A stretch of 64,000 bases of DNA from Bacillus sp. FSL H8-0547 (GCA_038002745.1 JBBODD010000001.1:1178001-1242000), one strand, 5' to 3'. Positions 34,609 through 45,561 are shown, counted from the first letter of the stretch. Program-made: numbers and translations. The notes: generated by a model not told the origin, from the letters alone.

Positions 34609-37600
34609 TCAATTATATCTATGCTTTATCTCAGCAATCAACTTTGGAAAGTTCTCAGTTAATGTCATTATATGTCTTAACCTGTTGCCGGCCGTTTGAT
34701 TTTTTGCTTTCTCAAAATCAATACTACTAATGAGCTCATTGATGTAGGGTACAGCATCTGGCTGTGATGGGGAATATGAGCTAACTGATTTTCCAAGCAG
34801 CTTGCTATCTAGTCCCCACTCCAAAGAGAAATCATTTACTGCTTTTTGCATTTGATTTGCTTTCCATATTTCAAATGCCTCATCAAAATTCATATTACTA
34901 GATAAATTTCCTGGTACCAACTCGGTATCGACAAACTCCCTTAATAATTGGGCTTGTTCATTATCTCCCATATTACTTAATTCTTGAATTTGTTGATAAA
35001 TGATACGTAGTGTTTCACTATCTACTGTTTGCACGCCATTTGATGAGGTGATTTTTGAATCGATTAAACTAAGAATATGATCCGCATCAATTACTTGGGT
35101 GCCTGCTAATTTTGTTTTACCGACAAGAATATTGACAGGTGACGGCAGGGGAGGAGTGCCGGGTTTCCAGGTTAAGTTTTTAAACGCACCGACATATTGC
35201 AACCACGTATGCTCATCCATTCCAAAGGCACTATCATTCCATTTAAATTCGTAGTATTGTTCCACCAGGTTCAACTGCTCAGCAGCATCTTTGAAAGCAA
35301 GTAGGAATGCTTCTTTTTTCTTCTCATCGTGTTCGATCGTTTGCCAATCTGTGGGGTCAGGTAAAGTCGGCACCAATTCAGCAATTGTTATTGCAAACTT
35401 CTCAACGGAAGTCTCATAGGGTTCTACAATTGCTTTGCTACTCTTGCCACCACTTCCATACAATTTCAACGCTTGATTTACTATTTCTTCAGTAATTCGA
35501 GGGTACTGGAAGTTAATAATCGTACCGAATTCTTTAGTTGGACCATACACACGATTTGTTCGTGAGTAGGCCTGAATTAAACCTTGAAGTTCAAGTGATC
35601 GGTCAACATAAAGCGTGTTCAGACGTTTAGAGTCGTAACCTGTGAGAAGTTGGGCTGCCACGATCACGAGGTCTATATTCTTAGGATTTCGTCCACTTCC
35701 ACCCCGAGTAGCACGTTCCACAACGTCTTCAAAGTAAGCATCCTCGCCGTGTTTTTTATCACCGGCAACAAACGAAATACCTGTAAATGAAGCGTAGTCC
35801 TTAAACATATCTTTTACAATCTTAGGATCTAATGGTGTAGGGTCATTTTCGTTACCGAAACTAAACGTCATAGCCACATTCAAATTTTCCCCGCGCCCTG
35901 TCAGTTGTTTTTTGAATTCGTCATAATAAGCGATGACACGATTTTTATAAGCAACTGTCAAAATCGCATTAAATTCCCTTCCTTGCGATTGTGATTCCCA
36001 GTTATTCAGAATCTCTTCTACAACGCGTGGAATATGTGTTTCATCTTGATATGTAAGCAGCGCTCTTTTTTTTGCTTGCGTTTCTATTTCGGCTTCGGAT
36101 AATTCTTGAACTTGGCGTTCGATTTCTCTATCAGTCATATCAGGACGTTCTTCTTTCATTTTCTCAACAAGTTGCTCTCTTAAATCTTCATAGCTTTTAA
36201 ATTCCCCAGTGTTGATATAGTCAACGTGGAATCCTAATACGTTTTTATCTGCGATTGCTTCATCAATCGTATATTGATGCAACTTTGGGCCAAACAGCTT
36301 TTCGGTCGTATTGATGATCTCACTTTTTTCGTTAATTTTACCTTTAATCTTATTTTCATCAAATAGAGGTGTGCCTGTAAAGCCATAGAAGAGACCATTT
36401 TTCTTAAAATAGCTTTTTATGGTTCCCATCATTTGCCCCATTGTCGTACGATGAGCTTCATCGATAATAAAAACAATTTTCTTATCTGCTAAACTAGCAT
36501 CATGCGCTTCTTCCATTTCTTTAACTAGCGAATTCAGTTTGAATGTTGTCGTTACCACAATGCCATTTTGAGCAGACTTCAGTTTCTTTTTTAGCTGGTA
36601 GGTAAATTTCGTTTCATCAACGGAAACTGATTCATAAACAGCGTATGCTTTAAACTTTTCACGGGTATTTTTATCTAGCTCACGTCTATCAACAAGAAAA
36701 ATCACTTTATCGAATCCTGCTCTCGTCGATAAAAACAAAGCCGTTTTGAAACTTGTAATCGTTTTTCCAGAACCAGTCGTGTGCCATACAAATCCACCGT
36801 GTGGCAATTTATCTTTATTGTCCCAACCGAATGCTGCGCCTTCTACAGCCTGTAAGGCATGCACTTGATAGGGACGCATGAGCATGTGCCGTCTGTTTTC
36901 TTCCTCACGTGCTTCATCAATGACTAAATAATCTCCTACCATTTGATGCGCCATGGGAATCATCAAGAATTGTCCTATGACTTTTTCCCAAGCATTTACA
37001 ACATTGTTTTCTTTATCTGCCCAATGGAAGACAAAACTAAGATTAAAGTCTTCAGCTGATTTAGGTGTAGCAAAATAGCGAGTAGCGATTTCAGAAGTGA
37101 TTACCATCATCTGCGAAAAAGCCATGAAGTTATGACTGTACTCACCGTCTCGATAATAGCGCATAAATTGCCCATATGCTTCATCCAGCGTTTTGTCCGT
37201 ACGTTTTTGCTCAATATTGATTAATGGTAAGCCGTTGATAAGTAAGACAATATCAAAGCGGTTGTTATTTTGCGTCTGTACCTCTCTAGCAATCCGGTAG
37301 CTTGAATCTCCTCCACGTACTTCAGCTTTTTTAAAGATTGTCAACGTGATTTGTTTTCTCATGATATTGGGGTTGTCATCTCGGTAAATACCGTCAATCT
37401 TGCCTTTTGATTCTTCGATGGCTAATATTTTTGCTGCCTCATAGCTGTTGCTGATTTGATTAACTTTTGACATGACTTGATTGAACTCGTTATCCGTCAA
37501 TTCGACGCCTTCAAGCTGGTCAGCATTAATACGGTTGAGTTCTCTACGCCAGTGTTTAACTAAGTCAGCAACAGTAACTTTTTGCTTGTTTCCGTCTAGA

Positions 37601-37692
37601 AAATCAGGAGCTTCCCATTTATATTTTTGTAGTTCCTTAACAAAGTTCTCTTGAAAAGTCTTTTCTGCTACACTTTTTGGTGCATTACTCAT
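34609..37692 (-). CDS. hsdR: Type I restriction endonuclease subunit R
   Basis: 1027 residues, start after GAGGAGG. HsdR is the motor and nuclease subunit. N-terminal nuclease core FDIVLLINGLPLINIEQKR (PD-ExK type), Walker A VWHTTGSGKTITSFKTA, DEAH box IIDEAHRTTMG, motif III FTGTPLF, motif VI region QAYSRTNRVY. The C-terminal ~250 residues interact with HsdM/S. Length is normal and no damage is visible. Last gene of hsdM-hsdS-hsdR, 14 bases behind hsdS. Confidence 0.95.
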   Translation of the reverse strand: MSNAPKSVAEKTFQENFVKELQKYKWEAPDFLDGNKQKVTVADLVKHWRRELNRINADQLEGVELTDNEFNQVMSKVNQISNSYEAAKILAIEESKGKIDGIYRDDNPNIMRKQITLTIFKKAEVRGGDSSYRIAREVQTQNNNRFDIVLLINGLPLINIEQKRTDKTLDEAYGQFMRYYRDGEYSHNFMAFSQMMVITSEIATRYFATPKSAEDFNLSFVFHWADKENNVVNAWEKVIGQFLMIPMAHQMVGDYLVIDEAREEENRRHMLMRPYQVHALQAVEGAAFGWDNKDKLPHGGFVWHTTGSGKTITSFKTALFLSTRAGFDKVIFLVDRRELDKNTREKFKAYAVYESVSVDETKFTYQLKKKLKSAQNGIVVTTTFKLNSLVKEMEEAHDASLADKKIVFIIDEAHRTTMGQMMGTIKSYFKKNGLFYGFTGTPLFDENKIKGKINEKSEIINTTEKLFGPKLHQYTIDEAIADKNVLGFHVDYINTGEFKSYEDLREQLVEKMKEERPDMTDREIERQVQELSEAEIETQAKKRALLTYQDETHIPRVVEEILNNWESQSQGREFNAILTVAYKNRVIAYYDEFKKQLTGRGENLNVAMTFSFGNENDPTPLDPKIVKDMFKDYASFTGISFVAGDKKHGEDAYFEDVVERATRGGSGRNPKNIDLVIVAAQLLTGYDSKRLNTLYVDRSLELQGLIQAYSRTNRVYGPTKEFGTIINFQYPRITEEIVNQALKLYGSGGKSSKAIVEPYETSVEKFAITIAELVPTLPDPTDWQTIEHDEKKKEAFLLAFKDAAEQLNLVEQYYEFKWNDSAFGMDEHTWLQYVGAFKNLTWKPGTPPLPSPVNILVGKTKLAGTQVIDADHILSLIDSKITSSNGVQTVDSETLRIIYQQIQELSNMGDNEQAQLLREFVDTELVPGNLSSNMNFDEAFEIWKANQMQKAVNDFSLEWGLDSKLLGKSVSSYSPSQPDAVPYINELISSIDFEKAKNQTAGNRLRHIMTLTENFPKLIAEIKHRYN

Positions 37693-37706
37693 GGCTTTTG
37701 CCTCCT

Positions 37707-38969
37707 CTAGACAAACATCTCAGTTAGGTATGCTTTTTTCATGCTTTGTAGTTTTTCTAATTTACGTTGATGAATGGCAATGAGGTGATCAAGTTGTGCA
37801 AAGAAGTCACCAATTTTCTTTTGTTCATCTTTACTTGGTAATCTAATCTCTTGATTCTTCACTAAATCAGAATTCAAGTTAACTTGACTGCCAGGCTGTC
37901 CATATTTTTGCCATTGCGGGCGGAACATTTCCAACCACTGGAACAAAAATTCACGGTAAAATACTGGATCTTGAAAGATTAAAAATCCATCATGTACGCC
38001 AGTCTTAACATAGTTTACAACGGGTTTTCCAACTGTTGCAGCGATACTTAGTAATAAATGTGGTTTAGTTAATACACGAGTTTTTTCTTGCCCGGCTGTT
38101 GATAAACGTTGTTTTAGAAAATAAATACGTCCATTTTGCTCAGTAACATCTGCAATACGTAACCATCCAACATCAGATTTATCATCGAACCATTTTGAAT
38201 CTTGAATGGGCCGCGGACTTGCACCGCGTACAATATCTGCTAATTCTCCAATCTTCCGCTGTTCCCAAGATTGGGTAAATCCTGCAAATCTTCGTTTTGG
38301 TTTACACTCACCTTCAGCTGGAAACATTTCCGAAAGGTAAGCAGATTTTAATAATTTTAACTTTTCTAACTTTCGCTGATGAAGGGTTATACGGTGGTCA
38401 AGGTTCATAAAAAAAGAACCAATCTTGGCTTGTTCTTCAAGATTTGTAGGTAAGGTAACTTTTAACTGTGACATAGATTTTTGACTTACTCCTTTAGCTG
38501 TTCCTCCACTAGACAAAGCAGATAGTTTTGCAAATGTTTTAGGAGAGCTTAAAAGTACAGCAAGAAAGTCATCGGTAATCTTTTCTGGATTAACATCAAA
38601 TGCAATTGTTCTTTGACTTAGGATATAGCCATTATCATCAGGTACTTGGGCCACATTTCCCATTGGCGCTTCAGTTGTAAAAAGCACTTGTCCTTTTCTT
38701 AATTCACGTCCAGTCATCCATTTATCGTATAATTCTTGATTTCCATAATGAGCATCTGCACTAGGGTCAATATATCCATTTTTCACATTTAAAGCAGATA
38801 ATGCCAAATAACCGGTTTCGCTCCAGTCTAGTCCTAACTTTTTCGGTGTTCTTCCACGAAAGTCAATAGTATTTTTGATAGTGTCGAAGAAATGGTGATC
38901 TTCCCAAGCGTGAGTGTTTTGAAACTCCTTAAATCGTCTAGTGGGTATTAAATTTGTTTGTTCTGTCAT
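37707..38969 (-). CDS. hsdS: Type I restriction specificity subunit S
   Basis: 420 residues, start overlapping the hsdM stop (ATGA). It has two target-recognition domains (about 20-190 and 215-390), each followed by a conserved coiled-coil repeat (LHQRKLEKLKLLKSAYLSEM and IHQRKLEKLQSMKKAYLTEM). The two-domain architecture predicts a bipartite target sequence with a non-specific spacer. I saw no second, silent hsdS nearby that would allow domain shuffling. Confidence 0.94.
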   Translation of the reverse strand: MTEQTNLIPTRRFKEFQNTHAWEDHHFFDTIKNTIDFRGRTPKKLGLDWSETGYLALSALNVKNGYIDPSADAHYGNQELYDKWMTGRELRKGQVLFTTEAPMGNVAQVPDDNGYILSQRTIAFDVNPEKITDDFLAVLLSSPKTFAKLSALSSGGTAKGVSQKSMSQLKVTLPTNLEEQAKIGSFFMNLDHRITLHQRKLEKLKLLKSAYLSEMFPAEGECKPKRRFAGFTQSWEQRKIGELADIVRGASPRPIQDSKWFDDKSDVGWLRIADVTEQNGRIYFLKQRLSTAGQEKTRVLTKPHLLLSIAATVGKPVVNYVKTGVHDGFLIFQDPVFYREFLFQWLEMFRPQWQKYGQPGSQVNLNSDLVKNQEIRLPSKDEQKKIGDFFAQLDHLIAIHQRKLEKLQSMKKAYLTEMFV

Positions 38970-41530
38970 GATTCCACCACCAATTCATTCATCAAGGCTT
39001 CAAATGCTGATTTTAAGTTGCGACTTTCTTCATCAATCGCTGACAACGTATCAGCATAGCGATTGTGCAACATTTGTAGCGTATTTAACTCGGTTTGTAA
39101 CGGCAGTTCTATTAAACGAACCAAAGCCTTCACTGTATTGCCAAACCACTTTTCATACATCAAGTTGTCGATTTCTTCATTTGTCAACATTAAGATTCGT
39201 TCTTGTACAGCTTCTTTTAGTGCTTTTTCATCTGTTTTCACTTCTTTACTGAGTTTTGATTTATCTGCATGTAATTGTTCAACATTTTTCAGATAGTTAT
39301 ATTCACTAGTCCCCATGCTAGCTTTTTTCAACTCTATTTTGACCAGCTTATTATCAAAAGCTTCACCGGCTTCATTCAACGTATCTCCTAAAGCATTGGC
39401 TTCTTCACTGTCCTCTACTTTCGCAGCTTCAACTAAATCAGATAGCTCATTTTCAATTTCTTGAATGCGTGTTTTCTTTGTTTCTATTTCATCTAGCTCA
39501 TCACTGTATAAATGTTTAGCAATCAACTCATTTGAGACGATACTGCCGATCCAGCCGTCTTGCTCGACACGTTTTTTGTTGCCAGTTCCCTTAGTTACCA
39601 TATTTGGTTCACGTGTGCGTCCGGCTGTGTAAAAATCACTTAATGCAATGATTTCCGTATCATGGGACAATGAATTCTTCCAAATTTCTGCGACAATTTG
39701 ATAGCCATCATATACATCAATATTATTGAATGCTGACAAAATTAATTTTATTTCATCGAGCATGTCGTCCATCAACTGGGGCAACTTACTGATATTATCT
39801 ACATTTCGTATAGTATCGAAATGTTTATTAATAAAGGATACTACTTTTCCTTCGATTTCTTTTGACTTTTCAATAACGCGTGAATCGTTCAAGACCATAT
39901 AAGAAATTTCCTCAACTGGTTTTAGTAGCTCAACATAGCCGGCACGGATTTCTTTCAAAGATCGTTCTAAAATATCCGGCACTGTAGACTGCAAAACCTT
40001 CAAATCGTCTATATTTTTTTGAGGAATCCCACCAAGTAAGTGTGCATCTACATCTTGCGGAATTTCTTCATCAATAGCTTCAATATAACGAGGAATGTTC
40101 ATATTGTATTGATTTTTGAGAATATCCTCTCGTTTTACCAATTGGCTATAACCCTTTTCTTCTCTACGTTCAACGAACGTATCAACAATTTTAGCAATAT
40201 CTTTCTCTAGTAGAACATTTTGTTTCCCTACTTTAGTAAAGCCACGAGAAGCGTCTATAACAAGTACAGGCTCACCGGTTTCTCGATTTTTCTTCAATAT
40301 TATTATGGCTACAGGAATTCCTGTATTGGTAAACAAGTTACTTGGCAAGCCGATAATGGTATCTATGTAATTTTTCTCAAGTAAACGCTCTCGAATCTCT
40401 CCTTCTGCAGAACCTCGGAAGAGCACACCATGAGGCAACACTATCGCCATAGTTCCATTTTGTCCTAAGTGGAATAATCCATGTAAGAGGAAAGCAAAAT
40501 CTCCTTTGGAGTCTGGTGGCAATGCACCAGCTACTTCGAATCGAGGATCACTGACCTTAAGTCCTGCTTTGTTCCAGTTCTTCGCAGAATAGGGTGGGTT
40601 CATAACAACCGCATCAAACTGCACGCCTTCATTTGGACGTTCTGGATCTTCTGGCCAGTCTTGAGTAAGCGTATCACCATTCTTTATGGTCATCTTTTCT
40701 GGACGCACACCATGGAGCAATAAATTCATACGAGTTAAGTTGTAGGTCGCTGTATTCTTTTCCTGTCCGTAATAACATAAATTCTTTTGAACATCTTCAT
40801 CTAAATGTTTCTTTACAGTTAAAAGTAACGAGCCAGAACCAACAGTTGGGTCATATATTGATTTTATATCTGACGTTTTCGCTACAATTTGTGCCATGAC
40901 TTCACTGACTTGTCGAGGGGTATAGAATTCTCCTGCCTTCTTCCCCGACTCCATCGCAAACTGACCAATGAGGTACTCATAAGCATCGCCCAGTACATCG
41001 CCTTTTTGTAATGCAACCATATTTAAGTCTGCAAACAGCAAAATTAGTGCCTTAATATTTTTGCTGCGCTCATTCAAGTTACTACCTAAGGCGGTATCCG
41101 TTAAATCCAGCGTAGAACTTGAGAACAATCCTTTGAAGTCATTCGTATCACCAGATACGGCAATCGTACGTTCGAAGTTATTCAAGCTATCCGTTACTTT
41201 TTGAACTTCAAAATCTCCAGAATTAATATCTTTAATCCAAGTTTGATAAAGATACTCAGGCGAAACATAATAACCGAGCACATTTTGAATCATTTTATTT
41301 AGCTGTTCTCCGTATTCTGCTTGTGCTTTTGTATATTCCTCTACCAATTCAGATTGAGTAAATTTCTCTAATCCACTGGTCACTTTAAATGTTTCTAAAG
41401 TTTTATCACTCAAAAACTTATAGAACATTAACCCAAGCATGTAATCTTTATAACGGCTGGCATCCATTGAGCCACGCAGTTCATTAGCGCCGTCCCATAA
41501 TCTACGTTTAATTTCTTCTGATGTAATCAC
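38966..41530 (-). CDS. hsdM: Type I modification methyltransferase subunit M
   Basis: 854 residues from GTG with GGGGGAT upstream. N-terminal HsdM helical domain, then N6-adenine methyltransferase motifs: SAM loop YDPTVGSGSLL and catalytic NPPYSAKNW. The last ~350 residues are a long helical extension with coiled-coil character (TKKTRIQEIENELSDLVEAA), which makes it longer than the classical ~500-aa HsdM but is known in one branch of the family. First gene of the operon. Confidence 0.94.
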   Translation of the reverse strand: MITSEEIKRRLWDGANELRGSMDASRYKDYMLGLMFYKFLSDKTLETFKVTSGLEKFTQSELVEEYTKAQAEYGEQLNKMIQNVLGYYVSPEYLYQTWIKDINSGDFEVQKVTDSLNNFERTIAVSGDTNDFKGLFSSSTLDLTDTALGSNLNERSKNIKALILLFADLNMVALQKGDVLGDAYEYLIGQFAMESGKKAGEFYTPRQVSEVMAQIVAKTSDIKSIYDPTVGSGSLLLTVKKHLDEDVQKNLCYYGQEKNTATYNLTRMNLLLHGVRPEKMTIKNGDTLTQDWPEDPERPNEGVQFDAVVMNPPYSAKNWNKAGLKVSDPRFEVAGALPPDSKGDFAFLLHGLFHLGQNGTMAIVLPHGVLFRGSAEGEIRERLLEKNYIDTIIGLPSNLFTNTGIPVAIIILKKNRETGEPVLVIDASRGFTKVGKQNVLLEKDIAKIVDTFVERREEKGYSQLVKREDILKNQYNMNIPRYIEAIDEEIPQDVDAHLLGGIPQKNIDDLKVLQSTVPDILERSLKEIRAGYVELLKPVEEISYMVLNDSRVIEKSKEIEGKVVSFINKHFDTIRNVDNISKLPQLMDDMLDEIKLILSAFNNIDVYDGYQIVAEIWKNSLSHDTEIIALSDFYTAGRTREPNMVTKGTGNKKRVEQDGWIGSIVSNELIAKHLYSDELDEIETKKTRIQEIENELSDLVEAAKVEDSEEANALGDTLNEAGEAFDNKLVKIELKKASMGTSEYNYLKNVEQLHADKSKLSKEVKTDEKALKEAVQERILMLTNEEIDNLMYEKWFGNTVKALVRLIELPLQTELNTLQMLHNRYADTLSAIDEESRNLKSAFEALMNELVVES

Positions 41531-41639
41531 TTTGTATCCCCCATTGAACTTTCTGATAAATTCTTTGTATTATGTTGGTATTATTCTTAACTTATAGCAA
41601 TATTTCTTCTCTATTATAGCAGTTTAATGATATACCCGA

Positions 41640-42260
41640 CTAAAGTTTTGTTACAAATAGATGTAGGCAAAAAAAGAAGAGAATGACCTGAAATATAAGG
41701 ATAGAATACGGGCGGCTGCACTACAGACTGATCAGAAAGCAAAGAACGCTTTCTGTCATTCTATACATGTCGCTTCGGTACTAAAGAGAGCGAAAACCAC
41801 GGTCTGTATGGCTGAAGCTTACATGCCGTAGGTTCCTGCTCTCTTTACGGCTCGCGCCGCCATACCAAACAAGCCGTAAATACAAATTCCAAAATCAAGA
41901 TCCACGAGAGAAAAGAAAAAAGGGAACTAAGCTAACGCCTGCTTTGATTGGTCTTTTTCCCTTTAAGAACCAACTTCGTTTCGTAAGCCAAAAGGGAAAA
42001 CACAGAAAAAAACGAACGATCAAAAACAAATAGAAAAAATGAAGAGAAGAACCTGCAGAGAAAGATATGGTATTCCAGCAGCCGAAACCGATCAATTCGC
42101 GTTTTTAGAATACGAACGGGCAAGGCGCAAATGTTGCCAGAAAAGAACGAGGAGACATCACCAGAATCAGCATGCCAAATATTGTATTGTTATTTCATTT
42201 GAAAGTATTGAAATATTTAATTTCTGCAATCCAGCAGAACTGTCCTAGAAATTACTGTAA
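41640..42260. other. Gene-free region rich in inverted repeats
   Basis: Between hsdM and rlmCD. Several perfect or near-perfect inverted repeats can be read: AGAAAGC/GCTTTCT (about 41737-41756), TTTACGGC/GCCGTAAA (about 41845-41880), GTATGGC/GCCATAC (about 41806-41865) and TTTTCCCTTT/AAAGGGAAAA (about 41956-42000). Open frames here are short and low-complexity. It may be a structured RNA, a decayed element end or a recombination junction of the defence island. Confidence 0.35.
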
Positions 42261-42274
42261 TTAATGCAAACGAA

Positions 42275-42312
42275 AAAAAGCAGGAACCCCGCTAAAGGTT
42301 TCCTGCTTTCTA
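42275..42312. terminator. Terminator of rlmCD, repeated hairpin family
   Basis: AAAGCAGGAACC pairs with GGTTTCCTGCTTT, with an A run on the minus-strand 3' side giving a T tract after the rlmCD stop. Confidence 0.75.
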
Positions 42313-42315
42313 TTC

Positions 42316-43707
42316 CTACTTCAATACAAACCTCACCACACACTCCACATGAGCCGTATGCGGAAACATATCCACAGGCTGAATATACTCAACCTTATAA
42401 GCCTTCGAAAGTGTCTTTATATCCTTCGCAAGTGTCGACGGGTTACACGACACATAAATAAACTTCTTCGGTTTAACCTTTAATATCGCACCAAGCAGCT
42501 TTTGGTCGCAGCCTGTTCTTGGCGGATCGACTACCACAGCGTCGGGTCTCCAGCCTTCACCAAGCCATTTTGGGAGCCAGTGTTCGGCTGTGCCTTTTAC
42601 GTAGGTGGCGTTTTTGAAGCCGTGTTTTTTGGCGTTCTTTTTGGCGTCTTCGACGGAGTCGGCGATGGTGTCCATGCCTCTGATTTCTTTGGCGCCGTCT
42701 GCGAGCCACATGCCGATGGTGCCTACGCCGCAGTAAGCGTCGACGATTTTTTCTTTGCCGGTGAGCTGGGCGGCTTTTTTGACTTCGTCGTAGAGCTTGA
42801 CGGTCTGGACGGGGTTGAGCTGGAAGAAGGCCCGTGCCGAGAGGTCAAATGTCAAATCTCCTAGCTGTTCCTGGATGACTTCTTCTCCATCTAAGTGGAC
42901 GGTTTTTTCTCCGAAGATCAGGGATGTTTTTTCCCCGTTGATGTTTTGCATAATGGATTTGACTTCAGGGAGACGTTTGTTGATTTCGCTGACGATCAGG
43001 TCCTTGCGCGGCAGGTTTTCCTGCGCGGTGATGAGGACGATTTGAACTTGTCCGCTTTTGAAGCCGACTCTGCTGACGATGGTCCGGACGATGCCTTTGC
43101 GTTTCCGCTCGTCGTAGATCGATACTTTCAGGTCCTGCAGAATTTGCTTGACGGTCTGTACCGCTTTGTTGGTTGCTTCGTGCTGCACGATGCAGTGATC
43201 GATATTGACAAGGTGGTGGGAGTTCTTGCTGTACAGTCCTGCAATGACTTTTCCGTTTCTTAGCCCTGTCTGGAACTGGCTTTTGTTGCGGTAGTTCCAC
43301 GGGTCCTCCATGCCAATCGTCTGTCTGATGTCGGTTTTGCCTAGATCAAGTCCAGAAAAACGCTCCATCGCCTGGACAACAATGTCTCTTTTTTCATGCA
43401 GCTGTTTTTCATACGAAAGGTGCTGAAGCTGGCAGCCTCCGCATTCGTGGTAGATCGGGCAAGGCGGGTCCACTCTGTGAGGGGAGGCCTTCCTGATTTT
43501 CTTCACTTTTCCCTCGGCAAATTTGGCGCTGATGTTCGTTGCTTCCACGACCACTTCTTCATTTGGGAGAGCACCTGGTACAAATACGACCTGCTTTTTG
43601 AAGTAACCGACTCCTTCTCCGTTGATTCCGAGTCTTTTTATAGTTAATGGAAAGGTTTGTCCCTTTTCCAGAGGCACACCTTTGTTCTTTTGTTCCTTGG
43701 TCTTCAT
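42316..43707 (-). CDS. rlmCD: 23S rRNA (uracil-C5)-methyltransferase RlmCD (YefA-like)
   Basis: 463 residues from ATG at 43707 (GGAGCG upstream). TrmA/RlmC/RlmD family: N-terminal TRAM domain ([16 protein letters not shown]), Fe-S cysteines in [18 protein letters not shown] site [14 protein letters not shown], catalytic Cys in [12 protein letters not shown]. In Bacillus one enzyme methylates both U747 and U1939. It marks the return to housekeeping backbone right of the defence region. Confidence 0.93.
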   Translation of the reverse strand: MKTKEQKNKGVPLEKGQTFPLTIKRLGINGEGVGYFKKQVVFVPGALPNEEVVVEATNISAKFAEGKVKKIRKASPHRVDPPCPIYHECGGCQLQHLSYEKQLHEKRDIVVQAMERFSGLDLGKTDIRQTIGMEDPWNYRNKSQFQTGLRNGKVIAGLYSKNSHHLVNIDHCIVQHEATNKAVQTVKQILQDLKVSIYDERKRKGIVRTIVSRVGFKSGQVQIVLITAQENLPRKDLIVSEINKRLPEVKSIMQNINGEKTSLIFGEKTVHLDGEEVIQEQLGDLTFDLSARAFFQLNPVQTVKLYDEVKKAAQLTGKEKIVDAYCGVGTIGMWLADGAKEIRGMDTIADSVEDAKKNAKKHGFKNATYVKGTAEHWLPKWLGEGWRPDAVVVDPPRTGCDQKLLGAILKVKPKKFIYVSCNPSTLAKDIKTLSKAYKVEYIQPVDMFPHTAHVECVVRFVLK

Positions 43708-43723
43708 GTTTGACGCTCCATTT

Positions 43724-44587
43724 CTATTCAATGCTTCTCCATAAATAAAGGGAAGCATAGCTTAAATAAGGGTCCCACTCCCTGCTCAGCTCCTGCATTT
43801 CTTCCAAGGTAGGCTTGCGGTCGAGTCCAAAATGCTTTTTCATCGCGTTTTGAATGCCGATATCGGCAACCGGGAACAGATTGGGCCGTCCAAGTCCGAA
43901 CAGGAGCAGGTTCTGGACCGTCCATGGCCCCACTCCGCGGATTTTCACGAGCTCCTTCAGGATGTCCTCGTCCGGCTGATCCTTCAATTCTTCCAGGTTT
44001 ATTTTGCCTTCTGCAATCAGCTTTGATGTATCGATGACATACTCTGATTTGCGCCCGCTGAACTGCAGCTCCCGCAGGTCGCTGTAGTCGAGTGCCGCCA
44101 CTTTTTCAGGAAGCGGATAAAACCAGACTCCGTCCACCTGCTCGCCGAACGTATGGACGAACCGCTCTGTCAGCGTATGAGCGAACTTCAGGTTCAGCTG
44201 CTGGTGGATGATGCATTTCATCAGGCACTCATACAGGCCAAATTCAAGCACGAGCGGCGTGCCGTCGTGCTCCTGAAAAATACCGGCGATGTTTGAGGAA
44301 CGAAAATGGGTCTGAACGTCTAGCAGTGACGTATCCCACTGAAAAATGCGCATCGTCTCTTTTAGAGCAGCCTCGCGGTTCCCGCTTCCGCTCACTGAAA
44401 ACTCCGGTGCATCCTTCGTTCCAAGAGCCTTCACCTTCACAACAAACGGCTTTTTATCTCCGTCCCTCATCGGAATGGATACTTCGCGCTCAGACATCAT
44501 CACGTGATGCAGCGGATCCATGGATAAACGGTCAAGGACACGGTCAAAATCATATGGAGGATCTATCTTTACTCGCTCTTCCCACAT
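43724..44587 (-). CDS. yfjP: AlkA-like DNA-3-methyladenine glycosylase (YfjP-like)
   Basis: 287 residues. Excises alkylated purines. HhH-GPD core: [20 protein letters not shown] (hairpin) and [16 protein letters not shown] with the catalytic Asp. The N-terminal beta domain resembles AlkA. Immediately upstream of rlmCD on the same strand (16 bases), so the two may be cotranscribed. Synteny with pdaA matches the yfjP-pdaA neighbourhood of B. subtilis. Confidence 0.9.
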   Translation of the reverse strand: MWEERVKIDPPYDFDRVLDRLSMDPLHHVMMSEREVSIPMRDGDKKPFVVKVKALGTKDAPEFSVSGSGNREAALKETMRIFQWDTSLLDVQTHFRSSNIAGIFQEHDGTPLVLEFGLYECLMKCIIHQQLNLKFAHTLTERFVHTFGEQVDGVWFYPLPEKVAALDYSDLRELQFSGRKSEYVIDTSKLIAEGKINLEELKDQPDEDILKELVKIRGVGPWTVQNLLLFGLGRPNLFPVADIGIQNAMKKHFGLDRKPTLEEMQELSREWDPYLSYASLYLWRSIE

Positions 44588-44670
44588 TCGTTCTCAAACC
44601 CCTTATTTTTGATACTGACTATTATATCATGAAACGCCCGGGGAAAAGGGAAAACTCCCTGTGACCACTG

Positions 44671-45480
44671 TCAGAGGGAGAAAAAGTATGGCTGATGGAA
44701 GGTCCGGTCTATCATCAAATCGTCCAGGCTTTTGAAAATATAGCCTTGTTTGCGCAAATCCGTAATGGCTTTGTCAAGCGCCTCCGCGTTGTCCTTTGAA
44801 ACGGTGTGCAGCAGAAGGATGCAGCCGGGATGGATCTGGCTCATCATCTGATCATAGGAATATCTCCAGCCCTTTTGTGCATTCGTATGCCAGTCTACAA
44901 AGGCAAGTGACCAGAAAACCGGCTGATACCCGAGCTCTTTCGACTTAGCAAGTACCCGCTCGCTGAATACGCCCCTCGGCGGACGGAGATACTGAATCCC
45001 CTGATAGCCTGTTAGCTTTTCCGTCTTTTCTTTCACAGAGTCCAGCTCTTTTTTCAGTCTTTCATCCGTGACTTTTGTCAGATCGGGATGGTGCCACGAG
45101 TGGTTTCCGACAATGTGCCCCTCATCTGCCATGCGTTTTACAAGGTTTGGCTGGTCAAGCAGGTAGTGCCCCGTTACAAAAAAGGCTGCCGGCACCTTTT
45201 GTTTTTTCAGGACATCTAGAACTCCTTCTGTGTAGCCATTCTCATAGCCATTGTCGAAGGTGAGATAAATGTATTTTTGGCTTGGATCTCCCATAAAAAA
45301 AGCGTCATATTTCTCAAGCAGCTTCACTAGCGGTTCCCCGGGGTTCGCGGATTTATGGTTTCTGCTTTTTTCAAAGCCCCAGTTGATCGGCTGGTTGGAA
45401 ACAGCTGCTGCGGGCTGAATGCCTGACAGGAAAAACAGCAATAGGCATGTTGCAAGTGTCCAGTATTTCAACTTCTTCAC
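44671..45480 (-). CDS. pdaA: PdaA, muramic-acid de-N-acetylase for spore cortex
   Basis: 269 residues with a Sec signal (LATCLLLFFLSGIQPAAA). NodB deacetylase domain: TFDNGYENGYT (metal Asp), HSWHHPD (two zinc His), RPPRG, and the late LLLHT His. PdaA removes acetyl groups from MurNAc as the first step of delta-lactam formation, which is needed for germination. The gene therefore implies a spore-former. It has its own leader upstream. Confidence 0.93.
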   Translation of the reverse strand: MKKLKYWTLATCLLLFFLSGIQPAAAVSNQPINWGFEKSRNHKSANPGEPLVKLLEKYDAFFMGDPSQKYIYLTFDNGYENGYTEGVLDVLKKQKVPAAFFVTGHYLLDQPNLVKRMADEGHIVGNHSWHHPDLTKVTDERLKKELDSVKEKTEKLTGYQGIQYLRPPRGVFSERVLAKSKELGYQPVFWSLAFVDWHTNAQKGWRYSYDQMMSQIHPGCILLLHTVSKDNAEALDKAITDLRKQGYIFKSLDDLMIDRTFHQPYFFSL

Positions 45481-45561
45481 TCCCCTGACATTGTTCTACT
45501 TATAGTGTCGGGAAGTGAGGGAATTACATACTGGGAATAATTATGTAATAAATGGAATACA

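Noticed and set aside
41895-42248. Three 63-69-aa frames
   Set aside because: Low-complexity Phe/Arg-rich products caused by the A/T-rich inverted repeats; no starts with ribosome sites.
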